A stretch of 64,000 nt of DNA from Chloroflexota bacterium (GTDB taxonomy: Bacteria > Chloroflexota > Anaerolineae > Anaerolineales > Anaerolineaceae): assembly GCA_029548365.1 (NCBI GenBank), contig JAKPNN010000030.1, positions 59,049-123,048 of the forward strand, in the 5' to 3' direction. The translations under genes and the position numbers were made by a program. The notes beneath the pieces are model-generated. The model saw nothing but the letters and a program-made list of their open reading frames with translations. It was not told where the DNA came from and did no database searches. Below are positions 52,369-62,147 of this stretch, piece after piece. Every line of letters starts with the position of its first letter. Within the stretch, counting starts at the first letter, position 1.

Positions 52369-53634
52369 ATGGGTGAACCGTTGCTAAAACATCGGAATTT
52401 TCTACTGGCAGTTCTGATCCTTTCTGGAATGATCGTGTTTGGTTTAGCTTTGCAAGGGTGTCAAATTGAAGATGGAGCACCGACCACTGGAGACAACATC
52501 GACTGGGTCACTGTAATTGAGACACCGCCAACCATCTTCGAGACAAACATTGACCAAATCCAGGATCAGACGGAGAGAGAACCAACTGCCCAAGAATTTG
52601 ATCAGGATGATCAATCATTCTGGCTATCCTTTCCGCTGCCCGCCATCCAGCCTGCCACACCTATTCCGCCCCCCTTTGAAAGGCTGGAAATCGATGATCA
52701 TATCCTGGTGTGGGCGTTATTGGGAACAGATACTGAACCGCCCTTCAGCGGAAAAACGCAAGCCATCCACCTGGTTTTTATCAATCCCAGGTTTTCAAAA
52801 GCCAGCCTGATCTCTATTCCTGGCGATTTGTACGTTTACATTCCCGGCTTCACAATGCAGCGTCTCAGTACCGCTTATGCACTCGGTGGAATTGAGACCC
52901 TGCGTATGACGCTGGCTTATAATTTTGGTGTGCTTCCCAGCCGTTTTGTTCTCGCTCACCCGGGTGATTTTCAATGGTTGGTGGACGATATCAATGGGAT
53001 TGAAGTCACTGTATTTCAACCCATTCCCCATGCATGCGGAGGCATACACGCAGGGGTCATCCCGATGGACGGCACTCTGGCACTGTGTTATGCCTCTTTC
53101 CGTGATGGGATGGACGAAATCAGCCGTATGCAAAGACAGCAACAGCTCTTGCAATTGATCTTCCATAACCTCACCCGAAACGGTAACCTTGCCAAACTGC
53201 CTACACTTTTTGCCAGTTACCAGGGCTGGATCAAGACCGATTTTTCACTGCCCGAACTGATGGGGTTCATCCCCCTTGCGCTACGATTGGCAGACCCTGA
53301 CCGGATCGGTTATTTTCTTATCGGGTGGGACCAGCTTTCCCTCTGGGAAGTTCCTGGCTACAGTCAGGCGATGGTGTTTTTGCCAGATCAAGAAGCGATT
53401 AAATACGTGCTCGAAGCTGCACTGTCCACAATCATGATTCCCAGCCCGCTTACCAACCAGGTTCAAACCCTGGAGGCACAGCTCACAGCCGCTCAGCAGG
53501 CTACGGCGACCTTCTTGCAGCAGAGTACACCCATGCCACCAAACACGCCAACGCCAACGGAACCTTTTGAATTAACCCCACCCTGGGAAACGCCCGGCAT
53601 CTCCGCCACCCCCACAACGCCGGGATATCCGTAA
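52369..53634 (+). CDS. LytR-CpsA-Psr (LCP) family protein
   Basis: LCP enzymes transfer undecaprenyl-linked glycans to peptidoglycan. 421 residues from ATG 52369 after AGG. A membrane helix (about 9-28), an acidic linker, then the LCP core (VWALLGTDTEPPFSGKTQAI, LISIPGDLYVYIPGF, RLSTAYALGGIETL, FVLAHPGDFQWLVDDINGIEV, ISRMQRQQQLL) and a Thr/Pro-rich C-terminus. The usual Asp-rich DTRP-like site is changed to GTDTEPP, so activity is not certain. Five bases after a TTG-AGT the next gene starts. Confidence 0.88.
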   Translation: MGEPLLKHRNFLLAVLILSGMIVFGLALQGCQIEDGAPTTGDNIDWVTVIETPPTIFETNIDQIQDQTEREPTAQEFDQDDQSFWLSFPLPAIQPATPIPPPFERLEIDDHILVWALLGTDTEPPFSGKTQAIHLVFINPRFSKASLISIPGDLYVYIPGFTMQRLSTAYALGGIETLRMTLAYNFGVLPSRFVLAHPGDFQWLVDDINGIEVTVFQPIPHACGGIHAGVIPMDGTLALCYASFRDGMDEISRMQRQQQLLQLIFHNLTRNGNLAKLPTLFASYQGWIKTDFSLPELMGFIPLALRLADPDRIGYFLIGWDQLSLWEVPGYSQAMVFLPDQEAIKYVLEAALSTIMIPSPLTNQVQTLEAQLTAAQQATATFLQQSTPMPPNTPTPTEPFELTPPWETPGISATPTTPGYP

Positions 53635-53645
53635 AAAGGTTGAGT

Positions 53646-55499
53646 ATGTTAAAATACCATCTCAAACACACAAGAAAAATAGTTTTCTCGATCGTTATGA
53701 TCGCGTGTGTTGTGGTGGGTTTGATCTCTTCAAGCAATAATCAAGTCGATGCATACAACCTTGGTTCAAAATCTCCCGACCGCCAGGCGGTGATCACCGT
53801 TTCATACACCACGTATGAATGGTGGTTGCTAACCTGGAATAACTCCCAGCTCATCTGCACCATGTATATCGAACACGAAGGCTGGCCTCATCCGGATGAG
53901 GTGAAATACTTTTGTGGAGATCAAATTTCCAAGGATTGGCAGGAGACAAATCCCTGTATCTTTTCTGAAGATATTACGAGTGCTGCACAATGCCCCGGGC
54001 TGTATCTTCACCTGGTCAGTGTCACCCCTGGCGAGCGGGAAATCGAAGTTACCCTCTTACCACCCGAAGTTTTTATCGACATTGCCGATTGTAACCCGCA
54101 ACCGCCTGAAAATCGTTGCGAAACGCAGCCGAGACTGCACCTGATAGCCGAAGAACCGCTTCCCAACGAGCAGATTATCAGTATCCAGGGAACTATCGGC
54201 AACGACTATTTCAGCTGCCAGGGGAGTGAATGCACGGTGCCGCTACCAGCCACCGGAACCAGCGGTGTGCGGGCTACCTTCTGGGCTGATTCCAGCTTTG
54301 GAGATTCGACTGAACTGTTTACCGCTCAAATCCGGGTGGTACCCTGGGGCGACTTCGCAGCGCCTGATGTCAGCACCGTGGACGCCCCCCACTGGTACGT
54401 GGATATCCTCAGCAGTCAGTATTTGCGCGATATTGGATCATCATGCTCGCAAATCTGGTCTGCATTCCCACCCGTTGGCGGACCGCCCTTTTGGTTGTCT
54501 TCGCCTGACCATCCTGATGCGCTCATCTCAAGCGAGCCTTATTACTACCTGGCCGGGTCTCTCATCCGCGAAGGCCTGGCTGATGCCAGCGAATGCCCGG
54601 GTGGGGGTTTACAACCATCCGGCGTTGCCAATCAATGCGGCCTGGATGCCACGCGCGAGTTGATGAACGATTGGCAAAACCAGTTCAATGCCGAGATTGT
54701 GCGTGTGTCAAAAGAGACCGGTATCCCCGGTCAACTGATGAAGAATATCTTCAGCCGAGAAAGCCAATTCTGGCCTGGATACGCAGCCAGCCATTATGAA
54801 GCAGGGCTGGGGCACTTGAGTGACATGGGCGCAGATACCGTTTTACTCTGGAATCCTGAATTCTTCAGGCAATTTTGCCCTCTCGTACTGGATACCACGG
54901 TTTGCCAGCAGGGCTTCGGCAACCTGGACATCAGCGAACAGGAGATGCTGCGCGGCGCATTGGTGAACAAAGTCAATGCTGCCTGCCCTGAATGCCCGAT
55001 GGGCATTGATCTGCAGCAGGCGAACTTCAGCATCAGCATCTTTGCTCGCAGCCTGCTGGCGAATTGTGAACAGGTAGGCCAGATCATTTACAACACCACG
55101 CGTCGCCCCGCTGGCGAGGTAAGCTCATATGAGGACCTGTGGCGATTTACGCTGATCAATTACAACGGAGGCCCGGGCTGCCTTTCGAATGCCATTGAAC
55201 AAACCTCCAAAAGCGGGCATCCCCTGACCTGGGATGCCGTCATCCAGCACATTGAACCCGGTATCTGCCAGGTCAGCATCGACTATGTCAACGACATCGC
55301 CTACATGCCAGGTGATCCCGCAACAACCCCCACACCCAGTGTTATTCCCAATATTTTCCGGCCCACGGCGACGCCTACCCCGCTACCCCAAGAAGTGACC
55401 CCACCGATCATCATTCAGCTTACGCCAACGCCCACATCACCCTATGGTGGAGGTTATCCCCCAACGCCTACCGACACCTATCTGTACCCCTATCCTTGA
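53646..55499 (+). CDS. Large secreted protein with lysozyme/transglycosylase-like domain
   Basis: 617 residues with a signal or anchor helix (about 10-30). Residues 30-330 are beta-rich with many cysteines (about 16) and no recognised family. The region 345-560 looks like a lysozyme-like fold: KETGIPGQLMKNIFSRESQF with a candidate catalytic Glu, GLGHLSDMGAD, and FTLINYNGGPGCLSNAIEQ. The C-terminus is Thr/Pro/Tyr-rich. It sits directly behind the LCP gene, consistent with envelope work. Confidence 0.7.
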   Translation: MLKYHLKHTRKIVFSIVMIACVVVGLISSSNNQVDAYNLGSKSPDRQAVITVSYTTYEWWLLTWNNSQLICTMYIEHEGWPHPDEVKYFCGDQISKDWQETNPCIFSEDITSAAQCPGLYLHLVSVTPGEREIEVTLLPPEVFIDIADCNPQPPENRCETQPRLHLIAEEPLPNEQIISIQGTIGNDYFSCQGSECTVPLPATGTSGVRATFWADSSFGDSTELFTAQIRVVPWGDFAAPDVSTVDAPHWYVDILSSQYLRDIGSSCSQIWSAFPPVGGPPFWLSSPDHPDALISSEPYYYLAGSLIREGLADASECPGGGLQPSGVANQCGLDATRELMNDWQNQFNAEIVRVSKETGIPGQLMKNIFSRESQFWPGYAASHYEAGLGHLSDMGADTVLLWNPEFFRQFCPLVLDTTVCQQGFGNLDISEQEMLRGALVNKVNAACPECPMGIDLQQANFSISIFARSLLANCEQVGQIIYNTTRRPAGEVSSYEDLWRFTLINYNGGPGCLSNAIEQTSKSGHPLTWDAVIQHIEPGICQVSIDYVNDIAYMPGDPATTPTPSVIPNIFRPTATPTPLPQEVTPPIIIQLTPTPTSPYGGGYPPTPTDTYLYPYP

Positions 55500-55601
55500 T
55501 ATCTGATCTCAACAACACACCAAAAACCCCCGGGGTTCCGTGGTATTTGTTGTAAATCCAAATTTATTAAAAACTTTGATCGTTAATTGTGTTGTTCTAT
55601 G

Positions 55602-55814
55602 CTATTTTCCGGAACGCAAAGCTTCAAGCTGTTCCACCATTTCAGTGCGTTTTTCATCGGCGGCACGGTTTACCTCATCCTTGATATGGGTGAAATAAGC
55701 CACAATCTCTTTACGGGCTCCTTCGCCTGATGTTGGAGCAAACAAAAGTGCCAATGTACTGCCAACCACACCGCCGATAAGGGCACCAAAAATGAATTTT
55801 CCAAATTTTCGCAT
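55602..55814 (-). CDS. YtxH-domain small membrane protein
   Basis: 70 residues from ATG 55814 after GGAGG. One glycine-rich helix (FGKFIFGALIGGVVGSTLALLFAP) followed by SGEGARKEI and a charged helix, the YtxH/general-stress layout. An inverted repeat ACCCC/GGGGT near 55525 may end this gene and the convergent one. Confidence 0.9.
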   Translation of the reverse strand: MRKFGKFIFGALIGGVVGSTLALLFAPTSGEGARKEIVAYFTHIKDEVNRAADEKRTEMVEQLEALRSGK

Positions 55815-56051
55815 CTTTTCCTCCAGATTTATCCGGTCTGTTGATGAAAATATTATAACGCATCGCTTCATAATTGAAAATATGGCGCCAGTTTATATCA
55901 GCAGATCGCAATCAAAACCAGGAATTTTTTCTATCTCAGCCACTTCCAATAAAATCCCCGATGCCATGGTTAATCGACAAATAGCAATTGCATACCAAAT
56001 CCCACTGTCTGAATGAAAGGTATAATGGCTATGAATTAAGAGGTGATCTCG

Positions 56052-56474
56052 ATGAGGTTTCATAAAACCAACCTAACAGTCTACACCCAGGGGCGCGGAT
56101 TTTATGAGATCACGCCGGAAATCAACACCAGCATTCAGAATTGGGGCGTGGTTGAAGGCATGACCTACCTGTTTATTCCCCATACCAGCGCCTCATTGGT
56201 GATCAACGAGAGTTACGACGCCACAGCCCGGTGTGACCTGGAAGCTTATCTCGACCACATCGCGCCTGAGGGTGAAAGCTGGTATGTGCACACACTCGAA
56301 GGTCGGGATGATTCCCCTGCTCACCTGCGTACGATGCTCACCGCCACCAGCCTCACTATCCCAGTTGATGCAGGTCGGCTCAGTTTGGGCACCTGGCAGG
56401 GCGTCTATCTGGCGGAACACCGGCGCCGTGCACATCGGCGTGAGATCTTGCTGCGGGTCCTGTCGGTGGAATAA
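56052..56474 (+). CDS. YjbQ/UPF0047-family protein
   Basis: 140 residues from ATG 56052 (MRFHKTNLTVYTQGRGFYEI) after AGAGGTGA. Family blocks HTSASLVINES, SPAHLRTMLT and LGTWQGVYLAEHRRRAHRR give the conserved His/Glu metal or phosphate site. Members show weak thiamine-phosphate-synthase-like activity in known cases; the true role is unclear. TATAAT stands about 26 bases upstream. Confidence 0.93.
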   Translation: MRFHKTNLTVYTQGRGFYEITPEINTSIQNWGVVEGMTYLFIPHTSASLVINESYDATARCDLEAYLDHIAPEGESWYVHTLEGRDDSPAHLRTMLTATSLTIPVDAGRLSLGTWQGVYLAEHRRRAHRREILLRVLSVE

Positions 56475-56570
56475 TTTTTTGTAAAATTCGTAATCATTCA
56501 ACCCCTGATAGCATCAAATCCAATCTGATCAACCTTACACAAAGCAGAACAACCAGCCAGGCGATCATTT

Positions 56571-57743
56571 TTGAAAATATCAATCCAGCCCAAACTGATA
56601 CTAACCTTGATCGGACTGCTGTTGATCACCCTGTCGGCGTGTTTGACAACCACAGATTATCCCCCACAAGAAAGTGAGCCCGTGCCTGAAATGACCACTC
56701 AAAACCTGACACCAGGGAAATTTGACTTACCAGCACCCCTGTTTTACCTGCAAAATGGACAAATCTGGCGCCTGGATACAGACGCCCAATCCACACAGCA
56801 GTTGACGGATGAAAAAGCACCAATCGAGTCCTTTGACCTTTCTGTGAACGGAAAACTGGCGTATATCAGCAACAACAGCCTGATCACCAGCGATACACAG
56901 GATGTTAATCGCCAGGTTCTGCGGGTGGGACCGGCATTACCGCCAATGTCGGATGCACTGGCCCGCCTGAACGACCTCGAGTACATCACCACAGCTCTAC
57001 GCACACCCTGCTGGTCACCGGATGGACAGAAAATCGCCTTTATTGAAAACGGGCTGCAGATTTTCAATTTAGAAACCGGCCAGACGGAGATGGTTTGGCA
57101 CCAATCGATCACAGCCAGTGACCCAACACTGTTTGAAAGCGTGCTCTCCTGGTCTCCCAATGGACGGTTCATCCTGGTCGGTCAGTACAACTATCCGATC
57201 GAAAACAAATATCTCCGCTGGATTAGCCTGCTGCAATTAGGCGAATCCTTGCATTCGAAGCTATTGCCTGTGACAGGAGGTTCTTTCGCCTGGAGCCCCG
57301 ATGCAGACGATCTTTTCCTGGCTAATCAAGCATATGGGTCAAACCGCTCTTTGATGCGCTGCAAGCCTGAAACCGCACAATGCCATATGATCGCTGAATT
57401 TGAACCGGCACGCTGGTATTTCTATTACGCCCACCCCTTCGTCAGCCCTGATGGGCTCCTGCTGGTGTTAATAGGCGCGTCCAGTGATCCGGTTCAACCG
57501 CCGCAAGGTTTGAACCTGATCAGCCTGCGCCAGGATGGTTACGGACGTAAACAACTGCGCAGCGACAGCTACCAGGTCGAGTCCGCCCTGTGGGCGCCCG
57601 CTGGAAATGGCGTGCTGATTCGCCTGGCACAGGGCACAGGCGATTTCCCAGCAGGATCAACCCTTTGGCTGAGCGTGGAAGATCTCCCAGCGGTTTCTCT
57701 GCCGCTTCACAATGCCACCAATCTGCGCTGGGGAGTTGATTAA
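56571..57743 (+). CDS. Lipoprotein with beta-propeller (TolB/WD40-like) domain
   Basis: 390 residues starting with TTG; lipobox LITLSAC (Cys24) follows the hydrophobic signal, supporting this start. Repeats of the type PLFYLQNGQIWRLDTD, PCWSPDGQKIAFIENG, LSWSPNGRFILVGQY, FAWSPDADDLFLANQ and ALWAPAGNGVLIRL form blades of a PD40/TolB-like propeller. Function unknown; likely binds ligands at the cell surface. Confidence 0.82.
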   Translation: MKISIQPKLILTLIGLLLITLSACLTTTDYPPQESEPVPEMTTQNLTPGKFDLPAPLFYLQNGQIWRLDTDAQSTQQLTDEKAPIESFDLSVNGKLAYISNNSLITSDTQDVNRQVLRVGPALPPMSDALARLNDLEYITTALRTPCWSPDGQKIAFIENGLQIFNLETGQTEMVWHQSITASDPTLFESVLSWSPNGRFILVGQYNYPIENKYLRWISLLQLGESLHSKLLPVTGGSFAWSPDADDLFLANQAYGSNRSLMRCKPETAQCHMIAEFEPARWYFYYAHPFVSPDGLLLVLIGASSDPVQPPQGLNLISLRQDGYGRKQLRSDSYQVESALWAPAGNGVLIRLAQGTGDFPAGSTLWLSVEDLPAVSLPLHNATNLRWGVD

Positions 57744-57901
57744 TTAATCATTTCGGCTGCAGTCAGAAGGCGCCCACCTGTATGCAGGGTCGGGTACTGG
57801 AATGCTTTCACAATCAACAGAATTTCAATAAAAGAATTGAGGGACGTTTCGTGTACCGGTCACAAGCACATCAGATCAGTACGCCAACCCGATAAATATC
57901 A

Positions 57902-58333
57902 CTACCGGTGCAGTTCATCTTCCGCCTCGCGGTTTTTCCCCTTCAGGATCAACCTGCTAAGCAGGTAAGTCACCGGCAGGCTGATGACCAGCACAAAGAT
58001 CGGCGCCAGCGTTTCACTGACCTTTAGCAATTGCACAAACGCGGCCAGCAAGCCAAGACTCAATAAATACTGAACCAGGTAAACCACGGGAAACAGAGCA
58101 AATTTCTTGAATGAAAGCGGGCTATGAAAAACCACCAGGGAATTATAGAAATAGGACAGAACGATCCCAATCACATAAGATGCCGAATAAGCAATCGGGT
58201 AAGACATAATCAGGTTAAAAGCCAAATACATCCCGTAGGTAAGCAGGGTATTGACCCCACCGCCCAACGCCCACAACAGCACCTGTTTGTGCTTGTGCCA
58301 CACGTTCTTAATAAATTTCCCGACCTCAGCCAT
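57902..58333 (-). CDS. GtrA-family flippase-like membrane protein
   Basis: 143 residues with four helices (20-40, 47-68, 78-103, 108-130) and the GtrA motif ALGGGVNTLLTYGMYLAF. GtrA proteins move polyprenyl-linked glucose across the membrane together with a GtrB-type GT2, which is encoded three genes upstream in the same operon. Confidence 0.9.
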   Translation of the reverse strand: MAEVGKFIKNVWHKHKQVLLWALGGGVNTLLTYGMYLAFNLIMSYPIAYSASYVIGIVLSYFYNSLVVFHSPLSFKKFALFPVVYLVQYLLSLGLLAAFVQLLKVSETLAPIFVLVISLPVTYLLSRLILKGKNREAEDELHR

Positions 58334-58354
58334 TGATGACGCTGCTCGCCCCCA

Positions 58355-59467
58355 TCACCCTGTTTTTAAAAACGCAATCACAGCCTGTGCCACCGCTTCA
58401 GCATCCGCCAGGCTCATCACCGGGCTGATGGGTAGGCTCAACTCGGTCCTGGCGATCTCCTCCGCTAAGGGGAAGGCGCCCTCAGGATAGCCAGAAAAGG
58501 CGTAAGCTTCGGAGCGGTGTGGCGGGTGCGGGTAATGAATCAGGGTTTCGATTCCTTCCCGTGCCAGGTAGGCTTGCAGCGCATCCCGGCGGGTGCACCG
58601 TAGCGGGTAAATGTGCCACACGTGGGAAGACCTCTCCGGCACGTATGGTACGATCAACCCCGGCTCCATGGAGAAAATTTCAGTATACCGATCAGCGATT
58701 GCCTGGCGGTGACGGCCCCACTGCTCAAGATGGGGTAATTTAACATTCAGAAAGGCCGCCTGCAGTTCGTCCAGGCGAGAATTAAAGCCCAGTCTTTCAT
58801 TTTCGTATTTTTTCTGCGAGCCGTAATTGCGCAAAGAACGCACCGCTTCGGCTAGGGCATCATCGTTGGTTGTCACCGCTCCCGCATCACCCAGTGCCCC
58901 TAAATTTTTTCCCGGGTAGAAACTGAACCCGGCGGCATCTCCCAGGCTGCCGCACATGCGACCCTGGTAGCGGGCGCCATGGGCTTGGGCAGCGTCTTCA
59001 ACCACAACCAGGCCATGCCGATTTGCGATGTCCATGATGGGGTCCATCTCCGCAGGCTGACCGTACAGGTGCACGGGTAAAAGCGCACGTGTCCGCTCAG
59101 TTAGGGCCATTTCTATCCTGGCAGGGTCAAGGTTGGTTGTGCGTGGATCGGGTTCCACTGGAATCGGTCGGGCGCCGGCATAGGTGACAGCCAGCCAGGT
59201 CGCTATATAGGTGTTGGAAGGGACGATCACCTCATCGCCCGCCCCGATTCCATACGCTCGCAAAATCAGGTGCAGGGCTTCCAATCCGTTACCCACGCCC
59301 ACACAGTGCTTCACTCCTACATAAGCCGCAAACGACTCTTCAAAAGCCCTGACTTCCTTGCCCAAGATAAACCAGCCCGAATCAAGAACCCGCGAATAAG
59401 CCTGTTCAAGCTTCTCCTGCACTTCAGCGTTGACGGCTTTAAGGTCAAGGTAGGGAATACGGATCAT
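58355..59467 (-). CDS. DegT/DnrJ/EryC1/StrS sugar aminotransferase (FdtB/QdtB-like)
   Basis: PLP enzyme that aminates a dTDP-3-keto-6-deoxy sugar. 370 residues; PLP lysine Lys187 ([16 protein letters not shown]), [12 protein letters not shown] with the PLP-stacking Asp, and [13 protein letters not shown] are complete. The ATG overlaps the FdtA-like stop by four bases, so product of the isomerase is the likely substrate. FdtB versus QdtB cannot be decided. Confidence 0.9.
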   Translation of the reverse strand: MIRIPYLDLKAVNAEVQEKLEQAYSRVLDSGWFILGKEVRAFEESFAAYVGVKHCVGVGNGLEALHLILRAYGIGAGDEVIVPSNTYIATWLAVTYAGARPIPVEPDPRTTNLDPARIEMALTERTRALLPVHLYGQPAEMDPIMDIANRHGLVVVEDAAQAHGARYQGRMCGSLGDAAGFSFYPGKNLGALGDAGAVTTNDDALAEAVRSLRNYGSQKKYENERLGFNSRLDELQAAFLNVKLPHLEQWGRHRQAIADRYTEIFSMEPGLIVPYVPERSSHVWHIYPLRCTRRDALQAYLAREGIETLIHYPHPPHRSEAYAFSGYPEGAFPLAEEIARTELSLPISPVMSLADAEAVAQAVIAFLKTG

Positions 59468-59889
59468 GCTTGCTCTCCGCGTGCTGCCAGGAGGAACTCG
59501 GCATAATCGTTGAAGTAATCATCCAAATCAAAAGGTTCTGAAGCTAACACCAGGCATACCGAATCTGTTGAAAAATCCTTCAACTCACGCCAAATTACAG
59601 GCGGGATGAGTAAGCCATTGTAGGCTCGGTTCAACACATACTCGCACCGGCTAACCCCATTGTCGATCACCACCTCGAAGCTGCCCGAAATTGCGATCAG
59701 GAACTGGTAACAGGTTTTAAGGGCATGCCCTGCTCGGGTAGCACCGCCAGGTACATCGTACAGATAAAACACCCTTTTAATTTCAAAGGGAACGTGTTGA
59801 AAACTCTCCAAAAATGTCAGGGAGCCGCGTTCATCCGTAAATTTTGGAAGATCAATGGTCCTGCAAATTTTATCGCCAGCGCTCATCAT
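59464..59889 (-). CDS. FdtA/QdtA/WxcM-like dTDP-sugar 3,4-ketoisomerase
   Basis: 141-residue cupin that moves the keto group of dTDP-4-keto-6-deoxyglucose from C4 to C3. Blocks [27 protein letters not shown] and [12 protein letters not shown] fit. In characterised enzymes the segment is HAH-K with two active-site histidines; here it is H55-A-L57, so the second is lost. Activity is therefore uncertain. Two adjacent ATGs, 59889 or 59886. Confidence 0.85.
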   Translation of the reverse strand: MMSAGDKICRTIDLPKFTDERGSLTFLESFQHVPFEIKRVFYLYDVPGGATRAGHALKTCYQFLIAISGSFEVVIDNGVSRCEYVLNRAYNGLLIPPVIWRELKDFSTDSVCLVLASEPFDLDDYFNDYAEFLLAARGEQA

Positions 59890-59998
59890 TCATTCCAGTC
59901 ATTGATAGGTGATTCCCTGGCTGTAGCCAGCACAACCTCACAAATTATAATCGATTTAGCTCATTTTCCGATTAAATCCTGCAACCCCTGGGTCGCCG

Positions 59999-60928
59999 TC
60001 AATCCAGCATTTCTATTTCAACCACAGATTCCGGCGCGCCGTTCACCTCGTCAAAGATGCGCCAGATGTACTGCCCAATGATTCCCAGCATCGTCAGGGT
60101 CAATCCGGATAGAAAAGCCGTCAATGCAAATAGCGATGCAAAGCCCGGCACTTCTCTGCCCAGGAAGAGGACATGCAAAACTTGATACAGCCCATACAGG
60201 AAACTGACAATCGCCAGCGTGATCCCAACCCAGGAGATCAGGTGCAGCGGGATCACTGAAAAGCCTAAAATTGAGTCGAGGAAATAATTAAATTTCTTGG
60301 CAAAGGTCCAGCGCGATTTACCGTGCTCGCGTTTCTGGCGGGTATAGCTGATTTTTACAGGGTTGAATCCCAGGGAATAAGCAAACAGGGCCGTGTTGAT
60401 ATTCTTCCCGCTGGCCAGCATATACGGCAGCATCGCCCTGTCCATCAGCGCCAGGTCAAAGCCGCCCTTGGGGTAATCTTTGATCACAAAACCGCGCACC
60501 AGTTTATAAAACAGGTTGGCAAAGAAGGTCGTCAGGGGAGGATCAACACGCTGTTCCCTGACGCAAATGATAAATTTTTCACCCTTCAGCCAGTAATCAA
60601 TCATCGTTTCGATCAACTCTGGAGGGTCCTGCAAATCCGCCGACAGGGCGCAAAAACAATCTCCTGTGATATAGCGGTAACCGGTCTTCTCGGCGCGAAT
60701 ATTTCCAAAATTTCGAGCCAGCTTCACCAGTTTGGTCGCAGGTCGAGCGTGCTTGATTTTAATCAGCTCGACAAATGAATCATCGCCTGAACCGTCGTCG
60801 ACAAAAATCAACTCCAGGGCTACATCTCTTTCCAGCAGGTGATCCTCCAAACCCTGCAAAGCCTCGAATAAAAACGGCAGTGATTCTGCGTTGTAATACA
60901 CCGGGATCACGATAGAGAGCGTTTTCAT
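59999..60928 (-). CDS. Glycosyltransferase family 2, GtrB/DPM1-like
   Basis: 309 residues: GT-A domain with VDDGSGDDS, LVKLARNFGNIRAEKTG and the metal motif ALSADLQDPPELI, then two C-terminal membrane helices (about 230-255, 265-290). Such enzymes load glucose or another sugar on undecaprenyl phosphate for GtrA. First gene of the minus-strand operon with FdtA-, FdtB- and GtrA-like genes. RBS AGAGGTAAT precedes the ATG. Confidence 0.92.
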   Translation of the reverse strand: MKTLSIVIPVYYNAESLPFLFEALQGLEDHLLERDVALELIFVDDGSGDDSFVELIKIKHARPATKLVKLARNFGNIRAEKTGYRYITGDCFCALSADLQDPPELIETMIDYWLKGEKFIICVREQRVDPPLTTFFANLFYKLVRGFVIKDYPKGGFDLALMDRAMLPYMLASGKNINTALFAYSLGFNPVKISYTRQKREHGKSRWTFAKKFNYFLDSILGFSVIPLHLISWVGITLAIVSFLYGLYQVLHVLFLGREVPGFASLFALTAFLSGLTLTMLGIIGQYIWRIFDEVNGAPESVVEIEMLD

Positions 60929-61176
60929 AACATCAATTACCTCTGTATTCCAGAAAAAGCCGCCAAAGCGGTGTTTGCTTGTAAATCATTTTTCTGTGCT
61001 TATTCTAACACCTGCAATCAGTTTCGTGTCCGCATAATGATCCAAAGCGAACCGCAGGCATGGCGCACCCGGTTTGTAAACCGCGCGCTCCCGCTAACTT
61101 GACAGGATACGCACCTGAAAGGTATCCTTATCAGCGTGTTACCGCTCCTGTTGCTGAATGCATATCCATTTAAACC

Positions 61177-61971
61177 ATGACTGCTCCGATGACAAAACCC
61201 TCTCAACAACCCAATTACAGCGGCAAATTTTCCGCAATCTATGATCTGTTTTATGCCCACAAAACCTATGCCCATGAAGCAGATTTTGTGCACACCTTAC
61301 TGGTAAGTTTGGGCAAACAGCCCGCTCAAAAAATCCTCGAACTGGGTTGCGGCACCGGGACGCACAGCTTTCTTCTCGAAAAGAATGGGCACCAGATCGT
61401 GGGCACCGACCTCTCGCCCGATATGATCAGCAAAGCCAAAATCAAAGCAGAAGCCATGGGATCACAGGTCAGCTTCTTTGCCCAGGACATGCTCAAACTG
61501 GATCAGCCCGCACGCCCCTTTGACGCGGTGATTTGCCTGTTCGATTCGATCTGTTACGTGACGGAAAACGCTGACTTCAAAACCCTCCTGGCTCGCATCC
61601 ACGCGCATCTCAAACCTGGCGGGTTGTTCATCTTCGAATTCTGGAACGCCCCTGCCATGATCCAGCACCTGGACCCGATTCGCATCTCGCGGCTGCACGT
61701 CCGGGAAGATGAGTACATCAAGATTTCAGAAGCCTACCTGGATTATCAGCGCCAGCTTTACAAAGTGGCCTATACGCTCCTCGAGATCAACGCCGATGGT
61801 CGCTGCCAGACCTTTACCGAACACCATGTCAACCGCTATTTCCAGGTTCAGGAGATGGCATACTTTCTAACCCGAGCCGGTTTCACGCCCCTTAAATGGT
61901 ACGCCGGCTATTCACAGGACGAAACCATCACCGCCGACACCTGGAACATCCTCTGCGTGGCACAGGCATGA
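61177..61971 (+). CDS. Class I SAM-dependent methyltransferase
   Basis: 264 residues with ILELGCGTGTHSFLLEKNG (motif I), GTDLSPDM and an extra C-terminal beta region. Typical of small-molecule methyltransferases near sugar-modification genes; may methylate a deoxy sugar, which is inference from context. A second ATG four codons later is possible; no strong ribosome site before either. Confidence 0.88.
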   Translation: MTAPMTKPSQQPNYSGKFSAIYDLFYAHKTYAHEADFVHTLLVSLGKQPAQKILELGCGTGTHSFLLEKNGHQIVGTDLSPDMISKAKIKAEAMGSQVSFFAQDMLKLDQPARPFDAVICLFDSICYVTENADFKTLLARIHAHLKPGGLFIFEFWNAPAMIQHLDPIRISRLHVREDEYIKISEAYLDYQRQLYKVAYTLLEINADGRCQTFTEHHVNRYFQVQEMAYFLTRAGFTPLKWYAGYSQDETITADTWNILCVAQA

Positions 61972-62147
61972 TATCCTTTTCTGCACCTTGCCAAACCCAG
62001 TCCTGCCAGGCAGAGCTGCGAAACTTGCTGGTTTCGATAGACCAAACACATAACACATTTTAAATACATGGATTAATCATCCTGCAACAGGGCTTATCCG
62101 CCACAGAAGAGATTGCAGAACACAACACGAATAGGATTAAGCAGAAC

